Part shown: positions 11,870 to 23,159 of the stretch, piece after piece
Layout of the letters: each line of letters begins with the position of its first letter
Numbering within the stretch: the first letter of the stretch is position 1
Origin: Aphrophora alni
Lineage: Eukaryota; Arthropoda; Insecta; Hemiptera; Aphrophoridae
Length of the DNA stretch: 64,000 nucleotides
NCBI GenBank assembly: GCA_963513935.1
Contig: OY740765.1
Location: 77,049,718-77,113,717, forward strand
Direction of reading: 5' to 3'
Translations under genes and position numbers: made by a program
The notes under the pieces: generated by a model
Told to the model about the DNA's origin: nothing
Database searches by the model: none
The model's input: the letters and a program-made list of their open reading frames with translations, nothing else

Positions 11870-13310
11870 AGAGTTATGGCTTACATAATATTAATAATTA
11901 TAAGTACTGTATATTAGTAATTCCAATGGGTGAATAATGATCTGTCATACATATACATTTACACTCAGTGTTAAAGAAGTTGATAATATGGCAGACAGCT
12001 TTTAAGTAACAACCTTTTTCTTACAGATCACACAAAACTTAATACAAATTATGGAACTTGAGATAGAGCTCCATGTAGTTCATCAATAGTGCCTGTTTCT
12101 ACAAATATGCTTTTTGACTTTTCATGAACATACCATCAATAAACTTCATTAACAACCTACACCATTTACGCACAATTATTCCCTCATCCATAACTGCTTC
12201 CCCATATGTTTCACAAGGTGTTGACAAATTTTAGAGAACAAATATGTTTTTGTGTTCAAAATACTAATCACAGAAGTGTACTTCACAATCGGTGGCATTG
12301 CTGATCAATGTAGTGTTTTACAATGTAACATATATAAACAAGTAATATAAGGAGAGACTTAAAACACACTGGTGACATTGTGGGGAACTTGTAGGTTGAA
12401 ACTGCTCTGCTTGTGGGGTTACAGTATGCAAATGTTCTTACTTAAAAAATGACTCATATTTTTTTAAAAAGTTAGTCGTCAAATTTTAAAATTAGATTTC
12501 CAGTGAAATATTTCAATCTAAGGGGAAAAGCTGCTAAATTATAGTATTGATCTGCTAAAATGTTTATAGATAAATAGAATATACATCTATATAATATGTT
12601 CTAAACCTGTCATTTTCAACTTGTTGGGATCTCAAATCTTGGTCATAGTAGTCTTCCTCTTTTCACAACTTAACCCCAACAGCTGAATTTCCTATGGAAA
12701 GAGGGGCAATTATTTTTTGCTATGAGATAATGCAGTTCCTTGTTTATTCTACCTTTTAAGTATTATTCAGGTTAAAATGTACAAACCCATTGGCCTATGT
12801 TTAATTTTATCATCTGTGATGATATTTCTTTTGAATAATTCTTAACATGTTCTCATATCAACGTGTAGCTTACATGCTTGTTCCTACATCATATTGTTGT
12901 AATCCATCCATTAAAACCTGTGCAGTATATTTTCTAACAGTATTATTAGGTTTCCATTATTGTAGAAGACATCAATGATAGTGAGTATATTGTTGTTTAA
13001 GTATTGAGAAGAGGAGTGTAAAATAATTGTTGATTCAATCGATCAGATAATGTTTCTAAGAAAATATATAATAATAGAAGATTTATTACTTTGTTATAAT
13101 TTCAAAAATATTTTTGTAGTTATATTAACTTTAAAGTTTTTGGCTTTATACACCAGTAGTATACAATAACTATGATTATACAAGCCACTATGAATCTGGT
13201 CCGTTGAGGGAGGACAGCCTAACCTTGAAGAAACCAATAGGAAACGAGCAAGTTTGCCAAGTCTTTCCCCGCTGTGACAGCGCTTGGCATCACGTTTCTC
13301 TTGCAGTTAC
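11870..13310. other. Intergenic DNA, nothing recognised
   Basis: AT-rich sequence between the minus-strand LINE and a piggyBac-like element. The part nearest 11900 could be more of the LINE's 5' region, but I see no ORF1 signature. Confidence 0.4.
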
Positions 13311-13320
13311 GTTCATTTAA

Positions 13321-14372
13321 CCTGTTGACGAGTGCGGCCGTTCCTGAACGTCCCAAATAGCCAACAGCTGGTTAGTAAGTATTTACAAGAAAATTGTTGT
13401 CAAGGAGTAAGAAAAAAAAATTTGAAAATAGTTGTTTTATTGGTTACAAATGTATAATAATATAATAATATTGTGTTAAAAACTTGTCAGAATAAAAATT
13501 TACACTGATAAATGTACTTTAAAAAAAATTTGCACTGAAAAATCATTGTCACCCGTCGGTATAGCAGACATACACAGACAAAAACGTTTGATGGGCCGCT
13601 TTTTTTACACGAATCAATTTAGTATAGCCTACATTATGGAAAATATAACATTTCTTTTCAGTTTTCTTGGAAGCGTGTGTTGGTTTCGTTTGCTGATAGC
13701 GGTATCCCATTGTCGGCGGCATAAAAACACCGTGGCATTGTCACCCGTCGGTATAGCAGACATACACAGACAAAAACGTTTGATGGGCCGCTTTTTTTCC
13801 ACGAATCAATTTAGTATAGCCTACATTATGGAAAATATAACATTTCTTTTCAATTTTCTTGGAAGCGTGTGTTGGTTTCGTTTGAGACGCGGCTAAATGT
13901 GTCAAAAGACTAGACAGAGGGGAATCTGTAAAAAAGCTTTGTAGTGTTTAATTTTTCATGTTTGATGTATAATATACGTAACATAATATAATGATACAAA
14001 TCACTTATACTAGACAAGGAACATAGGCACAGGTGTGTGTAGGGGGGAAACAACCGCGGAGAAGACGATGCCATCGCCTACATTTACGCGTCAATCAATA
14101 CGCATGGTGAATTCTCCTGAAACCACGCCCCCTGGAGTTGTCCTGCCTTACAATTGTGAAAAACCCGATTTCATGTGTTCTTAATACTATTTCTTGTTGA
14201 ATTGTGACAACACAATAAGCCATGATTAATTTGTTTTATGATAAATACTTTTATTGCTCAGACGTAACCTAAAATGTTCCGGAACGTCCATACTCATTTA
14301 CGCAAACAGCACAGAGGACGTTCAAGAACGGCCGTACTCGTTAATCGGTATTTCCCTGTACTCTTCAACAGG
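13321..14372. mobile_element. piggyBac-like non-autonomous element, TTAA-flanked
   Basis: TTAA occurs immediately outside both ends (13317-13320 and 14373-14376). The left end reads CCTGTTGACGAGTGCGGCCG then TTCCTGAACGTCC. The right end in reverse reads CCTGTTGA, a 23-bp extra segment, then ACGAGTACGGCCGTTCTTGA ACGTCC, so the inverted repeat is about 33 bp with one insertion. TTAA duplication with a CC-starting terminus is the piggyBac hallmark. No transposase is present. The interior holds a fragment of the pogo family also seen at 6918-7585, which must have jumped or recombined into it. Confidence 0.75.
13546..13945 (+). mobile_element. Rearranged pogo fragment nested in the piggyBac-like element
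   Basis: It shares long blocks with the pogo element at 6918-7585, including gtttgatgggccgctttttt, cacgaatcaatttagtata, atggaaaatataacatttct, ggaagcgtgtgttggtttcg and ggggaatctgtaaaaaagct. Within it, an approximately 190-bp block occurs twice in direct orientation (13550-13690 and 13740-13880), separated by one copy of the GC-rich unit. The coding remnant is disrupted. No pogo terminal repeats are visible here. Confidence 0.75.
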
Positions 14373-14379
14373 TTAAGGC

Positions 14380-16105
14380 GCTCGGAAAAGTCATAGACAC
14401 TGCATTTCATTTTACATCACAGTTGCAAAGAGCATAATTTAACGAACAATTTAAAAAAAAATACATCCTTAGCTGCTTTTCTTCTTTGTAAACTAATCAT
14501 CACAAATTTCTCAAGGAAAACTATTTTATCGACTAAATAAATATTTAAGTTTGGAAAATTTCAACTAAAAACTAATATTAATATTTGTATTGGGTTATTA
14601 ATATTATTATAGGGGAAATAATTATTACTGTTAAAACAAAAAATGCTTAAAAATAAATATGTCAGTGTCACTGATTTGATGATAAACATTACCACAGTCA
14701 AGCTGTATATTATCTTGTCTGTGATATTACTAATAAAGTCGTAAATAATTAATACTTACTTTACACTTTGTACACTATTAAATCTATCAGAATTATAAGC
14801 AAGAATGCAATCTCTTTCTAGTACTAATGTTAATACTGAGAAATTTGAGAATTAAATGAAAATAAATGATATGAAAATATTTATTATTCTTAAACTTTCT
14901 GCCAAGTCGATGCCTGAGCTGTGTGGTCACCTCTTTGTTTACTTCCAGACTATGTGTCACGTCTTTTCTTGAAACTATTATCTCTATACTTTCTGAGAAG
15001 GTATGAAACATTATCTCTATTGCTTCTGGAAGGTAATAAACAACAAGTGCATCCAAGTCAAAGTCGTCCAAGTCAAGTAACCTGTTAGATTTCTGCGGAT
15101 TTGATAGTTAGTTTCATTCACCTTAATAAACTAACAACATACAATTAATTATGTTAGTTATTGATTAATAATAGTGCTTAATAATTTTTTTAACCAAGCT
15201 AATTATTTATATTATTAAGAAAATTTATTAGATATCAAAGCAGTATATTCATCCAAACAAAGGACTTAACAACATACAATGTGAGATGTTTATTATTTTC
15301 AACCAATTTTGTTATACATTTCTTTTATAGGTTCATGGTTAGGTATGATAAGTTACACGGAACGTGTTTAAATTATTAAAAAAAAACTATTGTTTAACTC
15401 ATAAAAAACCTACGCAAACATTATAAGACTATTTATTTAAGCAACTCTATTAGTATTGCAAGACGTTGGTACTATCGACTCCCGGCTAGTCTTGTGCAGA
15501 GTGTTGTTCGAATTGACAACATCGTGCTACTCTTGCTCTCCTATTGGCTATTGCCCAACGGACTACATTTGTGGCGGCTTGTATATGTTGTGCCCTACTA
15601 TTAACTGCTCACAGCACATTAATGTGAATATGGTGTGGTTGATATTATGAAATATTTCACTGTAGACATTTAATTTATAGTGTCTCATTCAGTATTTTTT
15701 TTTATTTTAACAAATTCAACAGTACAATTGAAGATTACAAACCGAGAACTTTAACATTTTTGTGAACAGTCTCAAAACAAAATCGTTGTTACACTTATTT
15801 TTTAAATTCTCATATGTAGGAATTTTGTTAATGTTAAGGGGAGAACTTAGCAGTCAATTAGTTCTTGTTTTTTCTGTTGCAAGTAAAAAATAAAAGGTGT
15901 AATAATCTTCAAGTTTATTTGCTTTTTTTTTAATGGTTTATGATTATAACTAAAAATAAAAAACAAACCATGTAATCAAACATTCTTAAAACTATAAGTA
16001 TATATAGTTATTTCTTTTAAAAATTTTTTAAACATGAAGTCATTTTAAACTTTGTGTACCTTATGTACTATTGATTATGATTAATCATACATGTACATGT
16101 AAATG
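14380..16105. other. Intergenic DNA, nothing recognised
   Basis: AT-rich. Two open frames stand out slightly: a 92-codon minus frame at 14793-15071 that begins MDDFDLDALVVYYLPEAIEI, and a cysteine-containing 64-codon + frame at 15456-15650. Neither matches a family I know, and neither has splice or codon-use support. Confidence 0.35.
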
Positions 16106-16107
16106 TA

Positions 16108-18919
16108 CAGGGTGATTTAGGGAAACGTGAAATTTAAAAAATGGATTATTCTTATGAGAAAAAAAATTGTTTTAATCAATTTATTTATGTCATGTAATAG
16201 TAAAAAACATGTAAATTAAGATTACATAGAGTAAATTTCTTGAAGATAACATCTTCCAGTAGAACTTCATTTCTGTGCAAACAGTGCTGTAATCTTTTAG
16301 TGAAATTGTGCATTGTTCGAAGTATCATTTCAACAGGCATTTTGGCAATTGCTTCATGGATCTTAGTTTTCAATTCTTCTATTGTAGCAGATCAACTGCT
16401 ATATAATTTGATTTTAAGGTGATCTGATAAGTAGAAAACACGCTGTCACATCAGGGGAACTAGGAGGTTATGGAATGTCACCGTTTCTCAAAATTATATG
16501 GTTGCCAAACAATTGGTGTAAAGTAGTCAAGATATTCGTTCTGTGTGTGATGTTGATCCATCTTGTTAAAACCAAGAGTTGTCAATAATTTGTGGAATTG
16601 TATGTAGTTTTTGCATAACAAAGCATGACAATGTACCAATCTGATGTGATTATAATTCTAAGGTCATCTTTGTCTTCAAAACAATAAGGGGCTATTACAC
16701 CATATGTGATAATTTATATATGTCGCTTGTCAAGTTAATTACTAAAAATGAAGTTATTTTTTAAAAGAAAAAGAATTATGTGAACTTGAAGAGTTCTTAC
16801 GTTATTTACTGAATAATGAAATTGAATTTAATTGTAGTTAATTAATTAATATTGGGCGCCAGACCTAATGGTCATTATTTATCAAAAAGAAAGAAAATTT
16901 TATTAACTTTATAATCTCTGGGGTCGAAAGTTCTTTCATAAGTGTACTTACAGTGAATCTGGTATATAATGAAAACAATTCTAGCTGAAATATTGACATG
17001 GATTTATTAAAAAACAAAGAATTAGTACATATTATTCATTAACAAATACATAATCTTTCTAAACTACACATCCTAATATCAATTATCATGGTTACCTTTT
17101 AAGAAGGTCAAAATTTTTAATCTTGAATTTATTTTTTTATGTTGCAACTTAGAAATTCATTTATTAAATGAACAGATTAAAATTATCTGTTTATATTATT
17201 TTTTAAATTACTTTTATAAAAAATTTATGTCAGTAGACCTTTATGATTCTTAAAACACAATAGTTCTTCAAAAATATTAAATTTATAAAAAATAGTACAT
17301 TACATATAATAAGCTTTACATAGTTACACAATATAAGTTTCAGTGTTATTTAACACTGGTTACCGTCTTTTGTTGAAAGAAGTTCATTGCATATTTGCAC
17401 GTGCTGAGTTGTCCGTCGACGTTGTATCATTCGTGAACTTCGAGCTTTCTATTGTTCGACACATGTCCATATTAAAATGTTTATTAATTTTTAGTCTATT
17501 TGAACACTTCACGATAGTCCACGCTCACGAAATATAAACAACTTTCAATTTTTTAGTGTATTTAGGCACAGTATGCATTGTTCTATTTTGTACCGTTTAA
17601 TATAATTGTCTCTGTTATCTCTAACTTCATAACACGTTATTTTCACAAAAATGTTCTAAAACTTCTCTTAGACTAAAAGTAACGTCTCTCACTTTCTTAC
17701 GTGTACTAATATGACTCGACATTGTAAATCTTAGCACATTTTGAAAAAGTTCTGATCGCTCTAATAACATTCAACTCTCGACTTAATACACCTGGTCTCT
17801 CCAGACGCTGGAAATCGACTTAGAGAAAGTTTGACACTACCTTCACTTCCAGGCTCTGAACTAAGACTCAAAACACAACCTGTCTCTCCAGACTCTGGAC
17901 TTCTACTGACTGGTGCTAAGTGAGCTCGCAATATGTATTACTTCCGAAAACCTCTCTTCCGCTGTTGGCTGTTACAATCACCTCACATACATCACCGTAT
18001 AATATCAAAATTCACATGTATTATTAATTAATTACAAACAAATTATATCAATATTTACATAATTATTTATTCTGTTGTCTTGAAAATCTATTTTTACTTT
18101 ATAAATGAATTTACTAGTTTTAAATTATTATTTGAATTCTTATCTCTATAGTTTAACCGCGTCTTTGAAATTATTTAATATTAAAATCTGACTTTTCACA
18201 TTGTCACACATACGATGACACAGAACACAACAAAGGTAATTTTTTTGCCATGCAATGGACACTGGTGTAGCTGGGTAAGAGTTTATTGTGCCCAATAATG
18301 AAAATTTTGGTTTATTCACAAATCCATTAAGGTGGAAACGGGCTTCGTCTAAGATCCACAGGCTTTTAACAAAATCATTGTTCTCATTTATCTTTTCAAG
18401 CATTCGTACACAGAATTGTCGTTGCATCAGACTAGACGATTCACAACTTGTATGGATGTTAATGTCAGTCGTGTACCAATATTCTTCTAACATTTGAACT
18501 ATGTAAGTGTAAAGATACTGTGTGATTATGGATTGAACGATATGGGCTTCTTATGACAACAGCTTGAACACTATCGATACTGTTTTGTGTACGAACACCA
18601 TCTGGGTGTTTATTTTTCATTACTAAACCAGTTTCCTTAAAATTATATATATCCATGTACATTAATTGCATGTGCTGATGGAACATGATCAAGACATTCT
18701 AAATTAAAGTGATGGTGAAATTATTTACATACAGACTCCATACTGTCATTGTCTTTGTAAAAAGCTTTGATGGCAAAAGCATATTGTGCACCGCTCCAAG
18801 TATATATTATAACTAAACGGCATGATGATGTGAGCGGATTTCTATATGTTACTCAGCACTAATAATCACTTGGAGCTACCAATACAAATTTAAAAATTGT
18901 CTGTTTCCCTGAATCACCC
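16108..18919 (-). mobile_element. Tc1/mariner-type transposon (DUF4817/DDE_3 class), split by a later insertion
   Basis: Terminal inverted repeats: the left end is CAGGGTGATTTAGGGAAACG and the right end in reverse reads TAGGGTGATTCAGGGAAACA; a TA sits outside each end. The minus strand carries a broken transposase. At 18493-18210 it reads SLWILDEARFHLNGFVNKPK, which contains the first catalytic aspartate. It resumes at 16700 with GVIAPYCFEDKDDLR, then RNGDIP.PPSSPDVTACF around 16480 (third catalytic position) and ends MPVEMILRTMHNF..RLQHC..RNEVLLEDVIFKK at ~16340-16235. The coding sequence is interrupted exactly between 18208 and 16705 by a 1,504-bp insertion. Without it the element would be about 1.3 kb, the usual size. 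Frameshifts make it inactive. Confidence 0.8.
16705..18208 (-). mobile_element. Putative solo LTR (1.5 kb) inserted in the transposon, TSD CATA
   Basis: The insertion is defined by the reading frame it interrupts. CATA flanks both sides (16701-16704 and 18209-18212). The inserted DNA starts TGTGATAATTT and ends ATTGTCACA, so it has TG...CA ends with a short inverted repeat (TGTGAYAAT). A 4-bp duplication and TG/CA ends fit a solo LTR of a Gypsy-like element. GC-richer sequence at 17760-17990 contains a near-repeat of gtctctccagac-ctgga about 85 bp apart, as in some LTR promoters. No protease, RT or integrase is present. Orientation is a guess, based on the promoter-like part lying towards the 18208 side. 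A non-autonomous TIR element is the alternative. Confidence 0.6.
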
Positions 18920-19113
18920 TATGTAAATATTACAAGTAATGTACTTGCATAATATCTAGTTTTTTTATATGATAGAATTAATTAAATGGGTGATATTTTA
19001 AACTCTCTGTATGAAAAGCAAGGATTTTTGTTTAGTTTTGACCTCAGATTTCAAGACAATGGAGTACAGCTTCAAAAGTTACAACGGATAAGACTACATA
19101 CATAATAATTTAA

Positions 19114-19636
19114 CCCTTTCCACTCTTTTTGATTTTACTTTAACATCTTGTATCTCATGCTCACAAGCCTGAAAACAGTGCACACCATGATTAACAGTGG
19201 TCGTCTTATACATGTATAATCATGTAGGGAGCATTGCTCCCATGCATGTTCAAAAAGATTAGCTTTGAAATAAATAGTTCTTAGATTCATATATTATACA
19301 ATGTAACTATAAAATGATTAAGTACTTCAAAATGTTACTCCTCTAATATGTTTTTCAGTGGCATAGTGCTTTCTGATCAAAAATGGTGCAATGACACGAG
19401 TTAGAACCACAATCGGCATCTAGGGTGCAAATATTTTTTGTTTTCTTCAACTTGGTACAGTTGGAGAGAGGTCTATCTTATGTCAACTTCGATGAAAGTT
19501 AACAGGGTAGCTTCGATTTAAAGTTAATTGCACAGATATTACTTTATTTGTTGGTGTTAATAATAATCAACTTTTTTTTTCTTTTTTTTTGTCAGGACTC
19601 AACAAATGAAGGGAAGAGTGGAAGAAGTGGAAAGGG
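19114..19636. mobile_element. piggyBac-like MITE, 523 bp, TTAA-flanked
   Basis: TTAA borders both ends (19110-19113 and 19637-19640). The termini are inverted: left CCCTTTCCACTC and right, in reverse, CCCTTTCCACTTC. Both then continue into related tcttccactc-like sequence. CCCTTT ends at TTAA are the textbook piggyBac arrangement. There is no coding content. A short palindrome, gggagcattgctccc, lies near 19228-19242. Confidence 0.75.
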
Positions 19637-20369
19637 TTAAATGGTCATGGCTCATGTAAATAAATTCCAACAATGATTATATTACTTAACATATATTAAT
19701 GAAGGACACACAAATGTTATTTGTAAATATCAGAACCATATCTAGTTTAAAAGTAAAATGGCAGATTTAAACAAATTAAAACTATGCATTACATAATAAT
19801 ATCAAGTGGATTTATATTGTTATATTTCCATTGTAATCATAAAGTCTTATAATATCACTTTAAACACAAACACACTAATAAAAAAACTAAAGAGAAAGGA
19901 TAATACAGTTAGGAAACAATGAATCTAACAGCCTAGTATTACGAGCCATGGGATTAATAATCACTGTGGGCTCAATAATCACAACCCTTCAGTTTATTAC
20001 GTATAGAGTGATTTGTGAATTAATTAAGAGTTATATTATTTTAATGTGACCAACAACAAGTGAATGTTTTGAAAAGTTTGATTCACAACTCTTGAATACG
20101 TAACTGGTTTAACATTATAATACACACACTTTGTGAGAACAAAAATTGTGTCCTGCTTGTATTACAATTTAATTAATTTTGCAATTGAAATAAATTACAT
20201 TACATTTGATGAATAAGCTTTTCACTTGAACAAAAAGGCACTGGTTTACAACAGAGTTACAGTGATTTGGCAATTTTTAATTTTTATAGGTGAAACGCTG
20301 TTACATAGAAAGTATTACTGATAAAGTATTGAATAGCTATCAAAAAAGAACTGACACATTATAACATAA

Positions 20370-21960
20370 GTTTCTGTTCTCTAATATTTAACTATTACTA
20401 GCTCTTACTTTGGTCGTCCAAATATAACATAAGTTTCTCTTCTTTTACTACTGAATTTAACTATTTAATTAACTTTTACTAGCCGCTACGATTGGGCGAC
20501 AATACAACATAACATTTACTTACTTTACTTTAATTATTTCAGCTCCTATTTAAATAAAAACACAAAACAACTTTTTCACCTTTCAAATAATTATTTAATA
20601 TAACATTTTTGATTTTGCAAGACAATTACATATACTAACCTAATCTTATTAATTCTACCTCATTCGCTCATGCACTCATTCCTTAACCTAATTTTATTTG
20701 GCTACAATTAAATTTTTTACTTGTTACAATTAATTCCAAAACTTTCTCTAATATATAATCTGGAACATCAACAATTATATTTGCCCCAGATTATCCTACT
20801 TTTGGCTTTGGCTCTAACACCATTAATTTCTTCACAAAGAAACAAAATTAAAACTCTAAACATACAAATTTCTTTCTTGGCTTTGATTTTCTTTACAACA
20901 TATCATTAAACAAAAAACAAATTTAAAACTTTAACATTAAAATATTGATTACTGCCTCTATTACAACAAAACAGATTTAAATTTTAATTGCGCTATCTCT
21001 AATTTCTCGGGGGGGGGGGGGGTGAATGCTTTGATGACTCAATTGAAGTGAAATTTACAGCTATTAATAAAAGAATAACTAACAAAATTGTACTTATCAT
21101 TTGGTTCGCTCCTTTTTTTAACTAATAACCTTTTCACAAACACTTCACGATCTCACTGACTCTGCTTTATTATTTCACTTAACCAAAACAAAAACGAAAC
21201 ACTCACAAATCCCTTGTTGAAAACTCCTAGACGACGGATGGTCCTAACTGCAGAATAAGCCTTCCTTCTTCGCTGATGTTATATAGCTGGTGCTGATTGA
21301 CATCTAACTCAAAACTCATAAACCCTCAACTTCCTTGCTCAACAACACTTTAAGACTTTAACAAACTCCTTTATCAAGATGACTCAGAGACAACTCGTCT
21401 CTTGGGTCAAGATCTTAGACTTTTTTAAACAAACTCCGTGGACTCTCAGTCCTCGACTTTTAGCCCTCAAACTCCTTGTCCTCGACTAACTTCCCTTTTA
21501 AAATTTTGTTTGTCCCCAATATCATCCCCTCTTTTGAAACGTGATCTGGCTATCTCCTCGCTGATTCGTTAGAACATAGTTTCTTTATTTTTATTGGCTT
21601 TTTTCAAATCTGCCTGTTAATTTTGAAAGTGAGGCCTCAGTTCATTGGTTGACCTAATTCTGCAAACCGTTGTAAGAGAAAACCGTTCTTTCGCACCCAG
21701 CTGGAACTTCCCTTTATAATGTACAGTTAGGGACGCTAACTTTCCCTTGATTTCTCTTCTTTTTTTTAATACAAATTTCATACACATCTGTGCTTGTCCA
21801 ATTCTCCCGTTACTTGTTTTTTTCTAGTGCATAGTCGCTTTTGCTCCCTCAAGGCTAATGTCCCGTTTTCTTTTGTTTTTTAGCTTGTATTCTTCCCTCG
21901 GTACCGTTAGATTCCAAACTTCCCAAACTGCACCTGGCATCCTCCAATATGAATTGTTTT
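20370..21960. repeat. LTR-like or other repetitive region, not resolved
   Basis: The base composition differs from the flanks: C/T-rich on the + strand, with many short ctcaactcc/ctcgactt-type motifs. At 20365-20520 there is a degenerate 70-85 bp tandem duplication built on aacataagtttct, taactatt and ttactagc. A TATA-like ctttataatgtacag occurs near 21712. This resembles the LTR-type sequence at 16705-18208 in texture, but I could not find convincing ends or a target duplication. A G-homopolymer lies at about 21010-21022. Confidence 0.35.
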
Positions 21961-22542
21961 TTATTTAACTGTGATTATTATTATTTTTAATTTTATTTTA
22001 CATGAATTGATTGATTATTTATCTTTTGATATCATTTAATAATTTTTTTATCGTAACTGATTATATTGATATCGTTACAACATATTCTAAGATATTTCTT
22101 AAGGTTTATCTGTATTTTATTGTATGATGCAACATTATGGATGAGCATACATTTCAATAAAACAAAATACCAAAATTATTGTTAATTTTTTTGCATTGCA
22201 GCTTTTAATAAGTTGTTATATTAATTACAATTAATTGATCTTGTTAAACTTCTTGAGTACCAGAATGTACAGAGTGTACATCTTCTAATATAGATGGCCA
22301 TCATAGTGTGAGGTGTATCTAGTCTGTTACTATCACCCTAATTTCAACCCGGTGTTTATAGTTACACAAAGAATATAACAACTGGTTGTTAATGACTCTT
22401 TTTTTTCCTTTTTTTTTTTTTTTCAAGTAAGCATGTATTTCTGAAATCCATTGGAGACCTGGAAATTTATTGACAACCTTCCACTTAACCCTACATAAAA
22501 TATATACAGATATAAAAACAATACAATAAAATACAAACTAAA

Positions 22543-22566
22543 TAATATATATATATATATATATAT
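22543..22566. repeat. (TA)n microsatellite
   Basis: Uninterrupted TA dinucleotides in an A-rich context. The rest of 21960-23070 is plain AT-rich DNA with a T-run near 22400-22425; no gene is visible. Confidence 0.9.
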
Positions 22567-23067
22567 TAATAAAATTATTATTACTTAATACAAAATGATG
22601 GTAAAACATAACAGTAAACAAAACTCTAAAATATTTTTTTAAGCACAATAAAATTTAAAATAAGTCAAAAATAAACACCATTATAATCGTAAAATAAATA
22701 AAACATATAATGATTACAATAAAATATGATTTAACAACTAATTAACAAACCTGCAATTTGATGTCACATATATACTCTTATTCCTTCATCATATAAACTT
22801 TAAATGAAAAATCGTTTGATCAAACTCCAAGCAACATCCGGTAGATCCATATACTAAGACTTAAGTACTTTTGTGAATTGAGCATGAATTTGAATAGATT
22901 TGATGGAATTTGACAGCATGTTTCACAAGAATCACATGGATATGGTAAACGACTTGTTATACACGACCATTTAATGCTTTAGAATAATAAGCATTGTTGA
23001 CCACTTTCTTATACTTTTTGTATAATAGAGGAACAGGAGGAGGTTACTTAGGAGTTGAAGAAGCAGC

Positions 23068-23069
<2 letters not shown>

Positions 23070-23151
<82 letters not shown>
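23070..23151. repeat. Compound (TA)n(GA)n microsatellite
   Basis: About 26 TA units run directly into about 14 GA units. The same TA-to-GA transition recurs at 46108-46195. Confidence 0.97.
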
Positions 23152-23156
<5 letters not shown>

Positions 23157-23159
23157 CTT

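Noticed and set aside
14793..15071. 92-codon minus frame (MDDFDLDALVVYY...)
   Set aside because: Unrecognised and isolated; could be a transposon scrap but nothing supports a call.
16851..16861. TGGCGCCCA on the minus strand, like a retroviral tRNA-Lys primer binding site
   Set aside because: It lies inside the 1.5-kb insertion rather than next to a defined LTR end, and 9 bp can occur by chance. No internal retroelement genes follow.
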